From an uncultured Cyclobacteriaceae bacterium (GTDB lineage: Bacteria; Bacteroidota; Bacteroidia; Cytophagales; Cyclobacteriaceae): 64,000 nt of DNA. The DNA lies in assembly GCA_947492745.1 (NCBI GenBank), contig CANLOE010000005.1, forward strand, positions 62,001-126,000, given 5' to 3'. How positions within the stretch are numbered: position 1 is the first letter of the stretch; every line of letters begins with the position of its first letter. The position numbers and the translations under genes are program-made. Positions 36,665 through 46,185 of the stretch are shown piece by piece. The notes below the pieces were generated by a model. The model had not been told where the DNA came from. It did no database searches and was given only the letters and a program-made list of their open reading frames with translations.

Positions 36665-36828
36665 CCCAAAATGATCAATAGAGAACCTATTCCGCGCATA
36701 AATAGCTTCATACCCGAAGCTTTGCCCACCTGTCTTCATTCACCATAGCACTGCTATGCCGAACGAATACAAATGGCCGGTATTTTACTATTTATACGCT
36801 CATTACGATTTCTATCGATCAATTTGGG
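36665..36828 (+). mobile_element. Palindromic element family D, copy D2 (164 bp)
   Basis: Ends are CCCAAAATGATC and GATCAATTTGGG and the centre CCATAGCACTGCTATGCCG. Flanks ATAAA and TTAAA match at 4 of 5. Same length as D1. Confidence 0.8.
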
Positions 36829-37007
36829 TTAAATATATGTCCATCATTTTTAAACATGCTCTTAGGATAAAGCTGTTAAACAAAAGAAAGGGCCCGATTT
36901 GAAAAAAATCACAATCGGATATTCCAATAAGTAGGTAATCAAATGAGAAAAGGTGATTTTTAGTATATTAAATATCAGAAAAAACGCTCATATCCTTTAT
37001 GATCTAT

Positions 37008-37015
37008 TATTTTTG
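37008..37015 (+). promoter_or_regulatory. Candidate -7 promoter box of the Wzz-type gene
   Basis: TATTTTTG matches TAnnTTTG, 38 bases before the ATG at 37053. The upstream region is strongly AT-rich. A -33 element was not clearly seen. Confidence 0.42.
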
Positions 37016-37052
37016 TGTTCCTATAATTTTTTAGGCCCACACTCAGATTACT

Positions 37053-39215
37053 ATGGATTTAATACTGTTTTTCAATGCTCTGCTAAAAAGGAAGTGGATA
37101 CTCATCATCGTGCCTATAGCTTGTGTAACAGTCACTTTGCTACTGACCATGGGGCTGAAGAAGTCCTATGTATCGAAGGCCAAAATATCCACGGGATTTA
37201 CCATCAGACAAGATCTGGACGGTACGGCACAGCGGGTGACCGCTTATGAACTGGGCATCAAGTTCAGTAACGTCATCGAAACGATGACCTCCCAGAAGGT
37301 CTTCGGGATGCTCTCTTACCGACTGATGCTCCATGACCTGAACAAATCGGTACGCCCTTTCCGCGTACCGGAAAGGGACAAAGAAACACAGGAAAAGCTA
37401 TCCCTGATTGACCCGGAACAGGTAAAACAGGTATTACTGATGCGCTTGGATTCCATAGATGTCCTGAACACCTTTATAGAAGATGATATCGATGCACTGG
37501 AACTTCTGGAAATGTATGAGTATGATTATAAGTCCCTACGACAGGTCGTCAATATACGCCGTGTTGGACAGACCGATTATATCGATATTATCTGTAGTAC
37601 AGAAGACCCTAGTCTTTCCGCATTCATTGTCAACACATTGGCCAATTCATTTTTGGAATATAGTGATGTCGTAAACACACAGAGAGCCGCCCGTGCCGTA
37701 TTGACACAAGCCAAGCTACTGGAACAAAAGAAAAAAATACTGGACCAAAAAGAAGATATCCTAGGGAAGTTCAACCAGTATAACGGGGTTATCGACCTAG
37801 AAGTGGAAGGGTCCAATATCCTTGGGCAGATCAGCGACTATCAGGTACTGGAGGAGCAACAGAAACGAAAAATCGCCAGTCTGAACATCCAGATGAGGAA
37901 CCAGAAAGCCAAGGGCGGTGGTAGCTTTTCGAGTGGTTCCAGTTCCAGCAGTATCAATAGGCGTTTACTGACGGTAAGGTCCCAGATACGTGACCTGAAC
38001 CAAAGGATATCCAGTGGCACCGGTAACATGGGGAGCATGCGGGATTCGCTGAGCATACTCACATCCAGACAAAATGAACTGCTGAAATTAATGAGCAGCC
38101 CCCAAGAGGGTGGTGGAGCAACATCACTGGACCGCGAAAAGGCTGAACTGAGAACAGAGCTATTGGTAGCTCGTGCCGAACTCAAGTCCATTCAGGGCAA
38201 ACTGGACCTATTGAAAAGAGATGTAACGGGCGTAACGACCAAGAACAGTAAGCAACTGGCCATACAACGTGAGCTGGAAACAGCTTCGGAAGAATATCTG
38301 GAAGCCCAAGCGGATTACAATAAGGCCTTGGCGGCAGAACAATCCAAACTGGAGGCCATGACCATTTACGATGAAGGACAGCCCGCCGCAGAGCCGGAAC
38401 CTTCCAAAAGACTGATATTAACCGCATTGAGTGGAGCAGCAAGCTTCATATTCTGTGCCGTGTTTATCATTTTACTGACCTACTTGGATGACTCCATCAC
38501 TACTCCGGGCAATTTCAAAAAAGAAGTCGAACTACCACTGATAGGAGCGCTGAGCGAACTGAACCTGAAAAAATACCCCATCGTTAAACTTTTCAAACTG
38601 CCCCCTTCCAAAAAGCAGCCTTTTGTTTTTCGGGAATCACTTCGAAAGTTGCGCTATGAAATCGAAAACAGCGACAGTAGGATTTTTCTCATCACCAGTA
38701 TCAAGGTCAAAGAGGGCAAGAGCCTTGTCATACAATCCTTATCCCATGCCTTATCGCTGAACAAGAAAAAAGTACTGCTCATCGACACCAATTTTCCGAA
38801 CAATGAACTGACCAAGTTTTATAAAGCCAAACCTACCTTGGAAAAGTTTGTCAATGAAGGTTCCGAAAACGATATGAGAGCCGCTATCTCCAAAACAACC
38901 AACCCGCTAATAGATGTGATCGGTAGTCGTGGGGGCGCTTACTCGCCGTCAGAAATTTTCATGGAAGATAGGTTTGAAATGACACTGTCCGCATTGGCCC
39001 CGCATTACGATTATATCTTTATGGAAGGCCCTGCGCTCAACAAACATGTAGATTCCAAGGAACTGTCGGCTTATGTCGATAGCGTGATTCCCGTATTTTC
39101 GGCACAGTCCTCTATAAAGCAAATCGATCTGAGTTCACTGGAGTTCTTGTACGACATCAAGGAAAAAAGTAAGGGGGCGGTCCTCAATCATATAGAAATC
39201 GAGCATATGGCCTGA
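37053..39215 (+). CDS. Wzz/BY-kinase-like chain-length and export protein (degenerate kinase part)
   Basis: A 720-residue protein. The N-terminal Wzz-type part has a membrane segment (WILIIVPIACVTVTLLLTMG, about 14-33), a periplasmic coiled-coil region (about 215-450, with a serine/glycine-rich stretch GGGSFSSGSSSSSINRR) and a second membrane segment (LTALSGAASFIFCAVFIILL, about 450-470). The C-terminal domain (about 525-720) resembles bacterial tyrosine kinases. It reads FLITSIKVKEGKSLV where Walker A GxxGxGKS is expected, and VLLIDTNFPN for Walker A'. The glycines of Walker A are missing and no tyrosine-rich tail is visible, so kinase activity is doubtful. It probably controls chain length or export of exopolysaccharide at the inner membrane. 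A GT4 gene follows. Confidence 0.85.
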   Translation: MDLILFFNALLKRKWILIIVPIACVTVTLLLTMGLKKSYVSKAKISTGFTIRQDLDGTAQRVTAYELGIKFSNVIETMTSQKVFGMLSYRLMLHDLNKSVRPFRVPERDKETQEKLSLIDPEQVKQVLLMRLDSIDVLNTFIEDDIDALELLEMYEYDYKSLRQVVNIRRVGQTDYIDIICSTEDPSLSAFIVNTLANSFLEYSDVVNTQRAARAVLTQAKLLEQKKKILDQKEDILGKFNQYNGVIDLEVEGSNILGQISDYQVLEEQQKRKIASLNIQMRNQKAKGGGSFSSGSSSSSINRRLLTVRSQIRDLNQRISSGTGNMGSMRDSLSILTSRQNELLKLMSSPQEGGGATSLDREKAELRTELLVARAELKSIQGKLDLLKRDVTGVTTKNSKQLAIQRELETASEEYLEAQADYNKALAAEQSKLEAMTIYDEGQPAAEPEPSKRLILTALSGAASFIFCAVFIILLTYLDDSITTPGNFKKEVELPLIGALSELNLKKYPIVKLFKLPPSKKQPFVFRESLRKLRYEIENSDSRIFLITSIKVKEGKSLVIQSLSHALSLNKKKVLLIDTNFPNNELTKFYKAKPTLEKFVNEGSENDMRAAISKTTNPLIDVIGSRGGAYSPSEIFMEDRFEMTLSALAPHYDYIFMEGPALNKHVDSKELSAYVDSVIPVFSAQSSIKQIDLSSLEFLYDIKEKSKGAVLNHIEIEHMA

Positions 39216-39447
39216 TCAGCAATGGGTATTTTAAGGAAAAATCAGGACCATCTCCGCTTAGGGTTTCCTAATACGCAGTGAAGTATCATTACCCCCTATC
39301 GCTTTTCGGGTTCTTAGCGACTGTTTTGGAACTATGGTCAACAATTTGTTATTACTTTTTTTGGAGGCCGAATGGACAATGGTAGCCGTGTTAACTCAAG
39401 AAATCTCCACTTGAATCATGTATCAAAAAGGCCCTTGAAAAATAAAG

Positions 39448-40713
39448 GTGCATTTAAAACGGGGCCTCAGCATAGAAAACAATATTTTCGAACGAAAAAC
39501 CTTTCACGTGGCACAACAGCATATTTTCTTCAATAGAGACATCGTCATGACAGGACTTCAGTCCTGGGACTCCAATATCGGTAGCAATGCCATTGACATC
39601 GCTAGGGAGTTTTCCAAAAACAACAGAGTCCTCTATGTTGACTATGCACTCGACCGTATTACCTTACTTCGAGAGCGGAACTCAAAGGCCATGAAAGATA
39701 GGGCCGACTATGTGAAGTCTGCGGGCAGTAACATCACTCCGGTGACCGATAAGCTATGGAGCCTGAGACCCAAGACGGTACTGGAGTCCATCAACAAGAT
39801 TCCTTTTCGAGGCTTATTCGACAGCATCAATAAAGTGAACAATAAGCGCCTGGCCCGAGAAATCAGAAAAGGAATGGAAGCGCTGAATTTCTCCGAACCT
39901 ATTCTATTTATCGACAATGATTTTACACGTTCGCTCTACCTAACAGAACTGTTGCCCGTCGATATCAGCCTATATTACCTACGGGACAATATGACGGGAC
40001 AGGCCTACTTCCGACGGCACGGCCCTCGATTGGAAAGAGAAATCATGACCAAGGTAGATTATGTCATGGCCAATTCTGCCTATCTCGCTGACTATGCGAG
40101 GGAGAGCAATCCTCGGTCCTATGATACGGGACAGGGTTTCGATCGGTCCAAGTTTTCGGAAGCTTCTGTCTCGAAGGTGCCCAAGGACATAGCAGCTATC
40201 TCCGGTCCGATTATCGGTTACTTGGGTGCACTGATCAGTATGCGACTGGATATCAACCTACTATTGGAACTCGCGCAAAAGCGCCCCGAGTGGCAGTTCG
40301 TACTGGTAGGTCCCGAAGATGAGGATTTCAAGGCCTCCGCACTGCATCAAATGGAAAATGTACACCTACTCGGCCACCGCCCCGTCGAACTGGCCGGAAG
40401 CTATATCAATGCTTTTGATGTATGCCTCAATCCGCAAGCGGTCAACTACATGACCGTAGGCAATTACCCCAGAAAAATAGACGAATACCTGTACCTGGGC
40501 AAACCGACCGTGGCTACCAAGACCAAAGCCATGGCAGCTTTTGCCGAACATACCTATCTGTGCGAAAGCGTCAATGACTATTTAACGCTGATTGAGAAAG
40601 CGCTGAAAGAAAACAGCAAGGAAAAAGAGGAAGAAAGGCGTCGCTTTGCCCTATCCCATACTTGGGAGAACAGTGTCCTCAGAATGTCCGATGCTATCAA
40701 AGAACAAAGCTGA
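39448..40713 (+). CDS. Family 4 (GT-B) glycosyltransferase
   Basis: About 421 residues with a GT-B fold: an N-terminal half with DIVMTGLQSWDSNIGSNAID (about 30-49) and VLYVDYALDR, then a C-terminal donor half with GYLGALISMRLDINLLLELA (about 252-271), WQFVLVGPEDEDF, VHLLGHRPVELAGSYINAFD and YPRKIDEYLYLGKPTVATKT (the E..a.GkPvva region). Such enzymes transfer a sugar from a nucleotide donor in the cytoplasm. The start is uncertain: GTG at 39448 gives about 30 residues before the conserved region, and the ATG for MTGLQSW (39547) is the shortest alternative. It follows the Wzz-type gene in the same direction with 232 bases between. Confidence 0.85.
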   Translation: MHLKRGLSIENNIFERKTFHVAQQHIFFNRDIVMTGLQSWDSNIGSNAIDIAREFSKNNRVLYVDYALDRITLLRERNSKAMKDRADYVKSAGSNITPVTDKLWSLRPKTVLESINKIPFRGLFDSINKVNNKRLAREIRKGMEALNFSEPILFIDNDFTRSLYLTELLPVDISLYYLRDNMTGQAYFRRHGPRLEREIMTKVDYVMANSAYLADYARESNPRSYDTGQGFDRSKFSEASVSKVPKDIAAISGPIIGYLGALISMRLDINLLLELAQKRPEWQFVLVGPEDEDFKASALHQMENVHLLGHRPVELAGSYINAFDVCLNPQAVNYMTVGNYPRKIDEYLYLGKPTVATKTKAMAAFAEHTYLCESVNDYLTLIEKALKENSKEKEEERRRFALSHTWENSVLRMSDAIKEQS

Positions 40714-40861
40714 GGCTATACCTTTACTAAAGCGTAATCGGCTCGGGACAGGATGTCTTTTTGGTGGAGCACTATGTCCCTCCGAGCAGTATCCCCAATG
40801 ACAGGTCTACTGATGTACCATGGACACTAAGCTTTATTATCAGTAGGATTGCTCCCTTGAA

Positions 40862-40976
40862 CCCGGATCATGCATTAGCCCTTCCATTATGGTATTAAAT
40901 AGCTGTAAATCAGCAAAGTGAATGCGTTTTATTGTTTTTCAAACCCTCATAACCGAGTTCTAATGTATAATCTGGG
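40862..40976 (+). mobile_element. Element family C, copy C5 (115 bp, internal deletion)
   Basis: Ends are CCCGGATCATGC and TATAATCTGGG. A perfect TTGAA duplication (40857-40861, 40977-40981) flanks it. About 50 bases of the central part are missing, including the central palindrome. Confidence 0.8.
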
Positions 40977-41036
40977 TTGAATCTATCATTTTCTTTTGAT
41001 CATAACCTACCTTCCCACATGTGAAACAAAGCATCA

Positions 41037-42134
41037 TCATATGGGACTGGGTAGCCCATTACTTTTATTCGTCCTTAGTTTATTCTTTTTCTTCTTCAGA
41101 GAAAACATAAACCAAAAGCCCATCTTCTGGAGTACTTCATAAATAAGAATAGGAAGGAAAGTAGCGACAACGAGCTGTATACTCAGTAATGCATAGAGAT
41201 TGGTTATCCCTAAGTGGTTCAACAACAATACCCTCATAGCGGCTCCGGGCATGGGATGCATCAGGTATATCCATAATGAGTATTTACCGATAAAAGGCAG
41301 TATCTTCGCTCTTCCGCTTTTGGCCATGATAAAAGCAAGGTTCAACGCCAAGGTCGTACCTACCGAAGCGATAATCGTTTCCAAAAATACGTTGACGGAG
41401 TAACCTTCTCTATGCGTGAGCCAGTACCACTGACATAGGGCAAAAACGGGCAGTAGTATCATTGTCCACTTGAAAGAGGAAAACTCGGGTATCTTCTCGG
41501 GATTCAGTATCACCTTTGAAATGACGTTTCCTAAAGCCACATAAAAGAAATAGTGGAAAACATCATTGAAGACCCATACATCTTTAAAAGGTTCGAACTG
41601 AAACAGAAACTGGAACAAAACACCCACACCCAGTATCATCCAATGGTTTCCCTTGAACAATTTGACCAATCCTAAAAACAAGAAGGTGCAATTGAACAGG
41701 GCATAGATAAACCAAAACTGATCTATCGCTCTGGGTTTGATAAAGATATAAAGATAATCCTGTAGACCTCTATCCGCATTGACATAGTCTTTCAATAGTA
41801 TCTGTATGGTAATGTGGATGGTCACCCACAGTACATAGGGATACAGTAACATATTGAGCTTATTGAAAACAAAGTCTTTCAGTGAGCGCTTTTGAATACC
41901 CTTGTATAGAAAAATACCCGATAGGACAAAGAACAGGGGCATTCTAAAGGTATAGACGACTTCGTTGATATTCAGAAAGAGCGGGTCCGGTTGTATGATT
42001 TCCGTTCTCTCTATACCGATGTACAGATGTCTGGAAACCACTAGGACATTAGCAAGGCCTTTTGCATAGTCTATCCATGGCAAACGTGTTTTGCTTTTCT
42101 CTTTTTCTGCGTTTGGTTTTTCTGAATTGAACAT
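41037..42134 (-). CDS. Acyltransferase family 3 membrane protein
   Basis: A 365-residue protein with about 10 membrane segments. It starts near the family signature LPWIDYAKGLANVLVVSRHL (about 18-37; the Asp and the 'R.l.v..vv..H' pattern are conserved in the acyltransferase_3/OafB family). FRMPLFFVLSGIFLYKGI (about 68-85) matches the 'mPlFFvlSGf' block. These proteins transfer acetyl or other acyl groups to surface sugars at the inner membrane. It sits 3 bases from the O-antigen ligase-like gene, so the genes are probably transcribed together with the flippase. The C-terminal tail is basic. Confidence 0.88.
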   Translation of the reverse strand: MFNSEKPNAEKEKSKTRLPWIDYAKGLANVLVVSRHLYIGIERTEIIQPDPLFLNINEVVYTFRMPLFFVLSGIFLYKGIQKRSLKDFVFNKLNMLLYPYVLWVTIHITIQILLKDYVNADRGLQDYLYIFIKPRAIDQFWFIYALFNCTFLFLGLVKLFKGNHWMILGVGVLFQFLFQFEPFKDVWVFNDVFHYFFYVALGNVISKVILNPEKIPEFSSFKWTMILLPVFALCQWYWLTHREGYSVNVFLETIIASVGTTLALNLAFIMAKSGRAKILPFIGKYSLWIYLMHPMPGAAMRVLLLNHLGITNLYALLSIQLVVATFLPILIYEVLQKMGFWFMFSLKKKKNKLRTNKSNGLPSPI

Positions 42135-42137
42135 GAA

Positions 42138-43628
42138 CTATTGAAATTTTTTGAAGATACGTTCTACTTCAGGACTCTCGTCAAACTGTATCAGTTTCGA
42201 CATAATGACGTGAATCGCGAATATAATAAAGGCCAGTGGCACCTGTAGTACGGCTGTCTGGGCATAAGCGGCAATCGTAAGTGCGAAGAAACCGCAAAGG
42301 TAGCAAATGTACATTAGCTTGATGGGTGGGGACTTGGCAGAGAAATAGTTCTTGACGCCTGTAGCCATGACCAAATAATAGATGAGCAATTTGATGAAAA
42401 GGCCTATCCATCCTTGTTCGAGTGCTGTCTCCAAGTAGCTACTATCGGGCGGGAAACCGGCCAGTCGGTGTCCGGGAGAAAAGCGCTTGCCCGGCTCTCC
42501 ACACGTCACCAGGCCTCCGCCTATGGGATGCGCATGTATATAGGGTTGTATCATGGCCCTGTTCTCATCCCTTACGCTCAAAGATGCATCCTCACTACCG
42601 ATAAAGGCCGTACGCAACCGGATAATGGAGGGATGATAGAACGGTCCGTAAATGAGTACGGCAAATAAAGTAGCCCCTACCAATGCAAAGACAATGGACC
42701 TTACAGTATGGGCATTCATCAAAATATAGAGCAATAGGCCTGCGGGAACAATAGCATAAGCAGTACGTGTACCTGAGTAGACCATGGCCACCAACATGAT
42801 ACCCGCTAATAGAAGTGCCCCCAATTTGTACTTCAGCTTTACGGGTCCAAGTGCAAACACAATACAGAAAATCCCTGTGAAAGCCATCATCAGCCCGAAT
42901 ACCACTACATCCGAAAAGATGGACCACTTCCTCCACCGTCCCATGATAAAATTGAGCCCTATCCTTGTCTCACTGGCAGTGACCCAAGCAATGTCATAAG
43001 AGGGAAGGCCGAAAAATTCTTGATAAAAGCCATATGCCGCCCCTATGATGGCAATAACGAGCCACATTTTGGTAAAGAAGTAGATGTATTTGAAATCATC
43101 AAAAAGGTCGTAAAGGATAAGATAGGCCATAAAAGACCCCAAAAATACGCGGAAACCAGTGAGCCAGCCTATCGGTGTACCCTCAGGGTTGACCAATTGT
43201 AGCATCGTATAAACCCCTAAAATAAGTACCCAGATAAATATAGGATCCTTGACAAAAAAATTGATGCGGTCCCTATTTTTTATCCGTTTGAAAAACAGCC
43301 CCAGAAGCACTATAAAAAGCAGCGCATCTTTAGCCACGCCAAAGGGAAGGTCTGCCTGTAATACCCTAGTGATGAAAGCCAGAAATGTGGAGAATATAAA
43401 TACGAACGTAAAACCTGTCTTGGGATGGACAAAGCTGATGGCGGCGACCAGACTACCCGCTACCCCGGTCACGACCAATGCCCCACTCAAAATCCCCTTT
43501 TCCGCAATCAGATAAGAAATCAGCAATGAGAAGGACAACAGAAAAGCTACCCCAAAAGGGCTGTTCAGTTTTTTTATGCGGAATTCGCTCCTACAAAAGT
43601 TCAATATGGGTAAGTACAGCTTGTCCAC
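42138..43628 (-). CDS. O-antigen ligase/polymerase-like membrane protein (Wzy/WaaL)
   Basis: A 496-residue polytopic protein (about 11-12 membrane segments) starting at GTG 43628. The large periplasmic loop near residues 310-400 contains NRAMIQPYIHAHPIGGGLVT and DSSYLETALEQGWIGLFI; the 'H.p..G.G...P.......d....e.G..gl' pattern is the O-antigen ligase (PF04932) signature. Members join or polymerise lipid-linked glycans on the outer face of the inner membrane. Its start lies 2 bases after the stop of a 36-codon ORF. The acyltransferase gene begins 3 bases after its stop. Whether it is ligase or polymerase cannot be decided. Confidence 0.85.
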   Translation of the reverse strand: MDKLYLPILNFCRSEFRIKKLNSPFGVAFLLSFSLLISYLIAEKGILSGALVVTGVAGSLVAAISFVHPKTGFTFVFIFSTFLAFITRVLQADLPFGVAKDALLFIVLLGLFFKRIKNRDRINFFVKDPIFIWVLILGVYTMLQLVNPEGTPIGWLTGFRVFLGSFMAYLILYDLFDDFKYIYFFTKMWLVIAIIGAAYGFYQEFFGLPSYDIAWVTASETRIGLNFIMGRWRKWSIFSDVVVFGLMMAFTGIFCIVFALGPVKLKYKLGALLLAGIMLVAMVYSGTRTAYAIVPAGLLLYILMNAHTVRSIVFALVGATLFAVLIYGPFYHPSIIRLRTAFIGSEDASLSVRDENRAMIQPYIHAHPIGGGLVTCGEPGKRFSPGHRLAGFPPDSSYLETALEQGWIGLFIKLLIYYLVMATGVKNYFSAKSPPIKLMYICYLCGFFALTIAAYAQTAVLQVPLAFIIFAIHVIMSKLIQFDESPEVERIFKKFQ

Positions 43629-43630
43629 TT

Positions 43631-43741
43631 TTAAAGAAAAATTATTTTGATAAAGAGGAATAGGTACACTGCGCTCAAAAACAGTAGTATCACTCTGATC
43701 AAGAGTTTTTCTATCCCCTTATTTCCTGTCTCTCTGTTCAT
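43631..43741 (-). CDS. Short single-pass membrane peptide (36 aa) between flippase and O-antigen ligase genes
   Basis: The ATG at 43741 gives MNRETGNKGIEKLLIRVILL followed by FLSAVYLFLFIKIIFL and TAA. It has one membrane segment behind a polar start. It lies in the 131-base gap between the flippase (43760) and the ligase gene (43628), in the same direction, with only 18 and 2 bases to its neighbours. The spacing suggests it is part of the operon. No family is recognised. Confidence 0.5.
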   Translation of the reverse strand: MNRETGNKGIEKLLIRVILLFLSAVYLFLFIKIIFL

Positions 43742-43759
43742 TATAGAATACAAATATAA

Positions 43760-45139
43760 CTATCTCGGTCCATTGTTAAATTGCAGCGCCTTCTTTGGAT
43801 TTCGGTAAAATGTGAAAATTTTACCAATAATACTAAAAAAATTCACACCAATCATCCGATTCAACGAAATTTGTGTGTACAACATACTCACGATATAGGC
43901 CGTCAAGGTACCATATGCCGCTCCGATGACGCCAAATCGCTGAATAAATATATAGTTGCATATCCCATTGACCACTGCATTGATAATAACAAAGATAAAG
44001 TTGAATTTAGCCCTGCCCAGCGCATTTGCAGTTACTCCAAATTGCCTGTTAAAGGGTATTATCAATGTAAACAAGGCCGTGACCCTTAGTATAGGTACCG
44101 CTTCGATGTATTTTTTTCCGGCCATGATCAATACCAGAGGTTCTGCGAAAACCATAATAATAATGGCGATAGGAATCATGACCATAAGAATGGCCGCTAC
44201 GGAAATCTCGTACATCTCCTTGGCAGCACTATTACCCTCTTCTTTTATTTTCTTAGTGATTTTAGGATAAAAAACCTGTGCTAAACCTAAAAGAGGCACC
44301 TCTACAAGGTTCATGACACGTATAGCCGGGTTATAAAGTGCCGTAGCCTGAGTAGCAATCAGCCTGCCCAGCATCCAACTGTCCATACTTCCCAGAATAA
44401 GTGAGCTGAGGTTGGTGCCAATATTGTACTTTCCGAAATGGAACATCGCCCATGTCCATTTCCCATAGCGTTTGAAATCAAAGGTAAGAAAAGGACGTGC
44501 CAGAAGATAAGTAAGGGGAATCAGCAGGAATATTATAGATGTCTGTGCTATGGCAAGGTCGACCAGACCTATATTGCCCGCACCTACCACAAAGAAATAG
44601 TAACATACATAAACAAAAAACAATCCCTTCCTCAAAAAAGAGAGGTAGAGCAGCCCCTTAAACTCCAGATTGGCCTGCTGTACAAACAAAAATTGTGTGT
44701 AGAACAGCATCAATAGATTCTGAAAGGAAAGCACATAGAGCATGGTAGCCAGTTCGGGTACGGGTTCGTTCCAATAGTTTTTCAGCGGTTCGGCCAGCAA
44801 GGCCACCAGCACAGAGAACAGAAGTGTATACAGTATATTATGCACAAAGGAGGCGGCCGTGACACTCCCGCGCTCTTCATCTTCATTGATATTGACAAAA
44901 CGCACCAAAGAGTTGTACACGAAAGCATTGCGCAAAGACTCGAGTCCCGCACTGATGATCATGAAGATAATCCATACCCCCATATCACTTTCTATCAGAT
45001 CGCGAGCGAGGACCATATAGGTCAGGAAGCCAAAACCGGCATCAAACACCCTTGCGAATAAAGACTGGGATCCCGACCTGATCCAGTAGGAACCGGATAG
45101 CCCCCGAATTTTAGAAATGATTTTTTTACTCAAAACCAA
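43760..45139 (-). CDS. Wzx-type oligosaccharide flippase (MOP superfamily)
   Basis: A 459-residue protein with about 12-14 membrane segments. It begins GSYWIRSGSQSLFARVFDAG and FLTYMVLARDLIESDMGVWI, the usual polysaccharide-synthase/MATE-like start. IRVMNLVEVPLLGLAQVFYP (about 270-289) and FGVTANALGRAKFNFIFVII (about 365-384) fit PF01943/PF13440 flippases. It would move lipid-linked repeat units across the inner membrane for the ligase and acyltransferase encoded downstream. It is the first gene of the minus-strand group. The promoter must lie in the 258-base spacer before the TolC-like gene. Substrate unknown. Confidence 0.87.
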   Translation of the reverse strand: MVLSKKIISKIRGLSGSYWIRSGSQSLFARVFDAGFGFLTYMVLARDLIESDMGVWIIFMIISAGLESLRNAFVYNSLVRFVNINEDEERGSVTAASFVHNILYTLLFSVLVALLAEPLKNYWNEPVPELATMLYVLSFQNLLMLFYTQFLFVQQANLEFKGLLYLSFLRKGLFFVYVCYYFFVVGAGNIGLVDLAIAQTSIIFLLIPLTYLLARPFLTFDFKRYGKWTWAMFHFGKYNIGTNLSSLILGSMDSWMLGRLIATQATALYNPAIRVMNLVEVPLLGLAQVFYPKITKKIKEEGNSAAKEMYEISVAAILMVMIPIAIIIMVFAEPLVLIMAGKKYIEAVPILRVTALFTLIIPFNRQFGVTANALGRAKFNFIFVIINAVVNGICNYIFIQRFGVIGAAYGTLTAYIVSMLYTQISLNRMIGVNFFSIIGKIFTFYRNPKKALQFNNGPR

Positions 45140-45397
45140 AGAAATAAATATATTGGAACACTACCGAAAGACCACTCACCGATCACTAGTAAATGGAGTG
45201 TATGGTCCTACAGCATCAACAAAGGATTTTTGCAATTTACAATGAAAATGAATGATGAAAAATAAATACGGCCACTAAATACGGAAAACAAATCTCGAAA
45301 TAATAAAATATTAACATCATTTCAGCAAACTGATCAAAATCATGCTACTGTATATCCGTTTAATTAACTAATTTTAAGTTTTAATAAAAAAAATCAC

Positions 45398-46084
45398 ATG
45401 TTCAAACCACACACTTTCTGTACAATTCTTTTTATTCTCACTTTTTCTTTTACTTGGGCCCAAGGAGGGGACAGCACCCGAGATATGGCCCTTGTTGATA
45501 GACTGGTGCAGCTCGCTGTAAAAAACAGTGCCGAGTATGATATCTCCAAACACAATCTACGTATCGCCAGGAACAATATCAAACTGTCCCGTAGGTCCTG
45601 GTACGATAACTTCAACATCACTGGCAATGCCAACGAGTTTGTCCTCAACCCTTCGGCCGATGCAGAGGAAAGAGGTGCTTTCTTTCCTTTGTACAATATC
45701 AGTGGCAACCTCTCGGTCGGTACTTTTTTCAACATCCCTATTCGGACCCGCATCGAGAAGGAAAAGTATGTCATCGCACAGTCCGAAATGAAGATACAGC
45801 ATAGCGATATCAAAATACGTGTCCTACAGTTATATGAAGAGTATTTATTGAATCAAAAACTACTGAACATCCAGAATGAGATCATGAACGACCTCAAGGC
45901 CATTCATACGGTCTATGAGCAGAAGTTCCGAGATGAGGAAATCTCTTTTGAGGCCTATAACAAAGAGCTCATCGGCCATAATAAATTACAGTTGGAGATT
46001 GTCGTTCTGGAGTCCAAACTGAACAATACCTTGATCGAGCTGGAAAGTATGATCGGCGTCCCTATAGAAGAGGTTATCCAATGA
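45398..46084 (+). CDS. TolC-like outer membrane protein, half length
   Basis: A 228-residue protein with a signal peptide (FCTILFILTFSFTWAQG) and a single TolC-type unit: LVDRLVQLAVKNSAEYDISK (helix), ARNNIKLSRRSWYDNFNITG, a short beta hairpin (YNISGNLSVGTFFNIP), then the long helix EYLLNQKLLNIQNEIMNDLK and KFRDEEISFEAYNKEL, ending LESMIGVPIEEV. A normal TolC/OEP protein has two such repeats and about 420-480 residues. So this is either a domain-duplicated system in which six copies assemble, or a non-channel periplasmic protein. It stands before the EEP-domain gene in the same direction. Confidence 0.72.
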   Translation: MFKPHTFCTILFILTFSFTWAQGGDSTRDMALVDRLVQLAVKNSAEYDISKHNLRIARNNIKLSRRSWYDNFNITGNANEFVLNPSADAEERGAFFPLYNISGNLSVGTFFNIPIRTRIEKEKYVIAQSEMKIQHSDIKIRVLQLYEEYLLNQKLLNIQNEIMNDLKAIHTVYEQKFRDEEISFEAYNKELIGHNKLQLEIVVLESKLNNTLIELESMIGVPIEEVIQ

Positions 46085-46185
46085 CAAAATCCGCATAGAC
46101 TTCACTGAATATAAAGTGTATACGCTAACCGATCAAACCGAACTTCTAACCTTAAGATCTATATCGAACCTCAAAAGACCCTACC

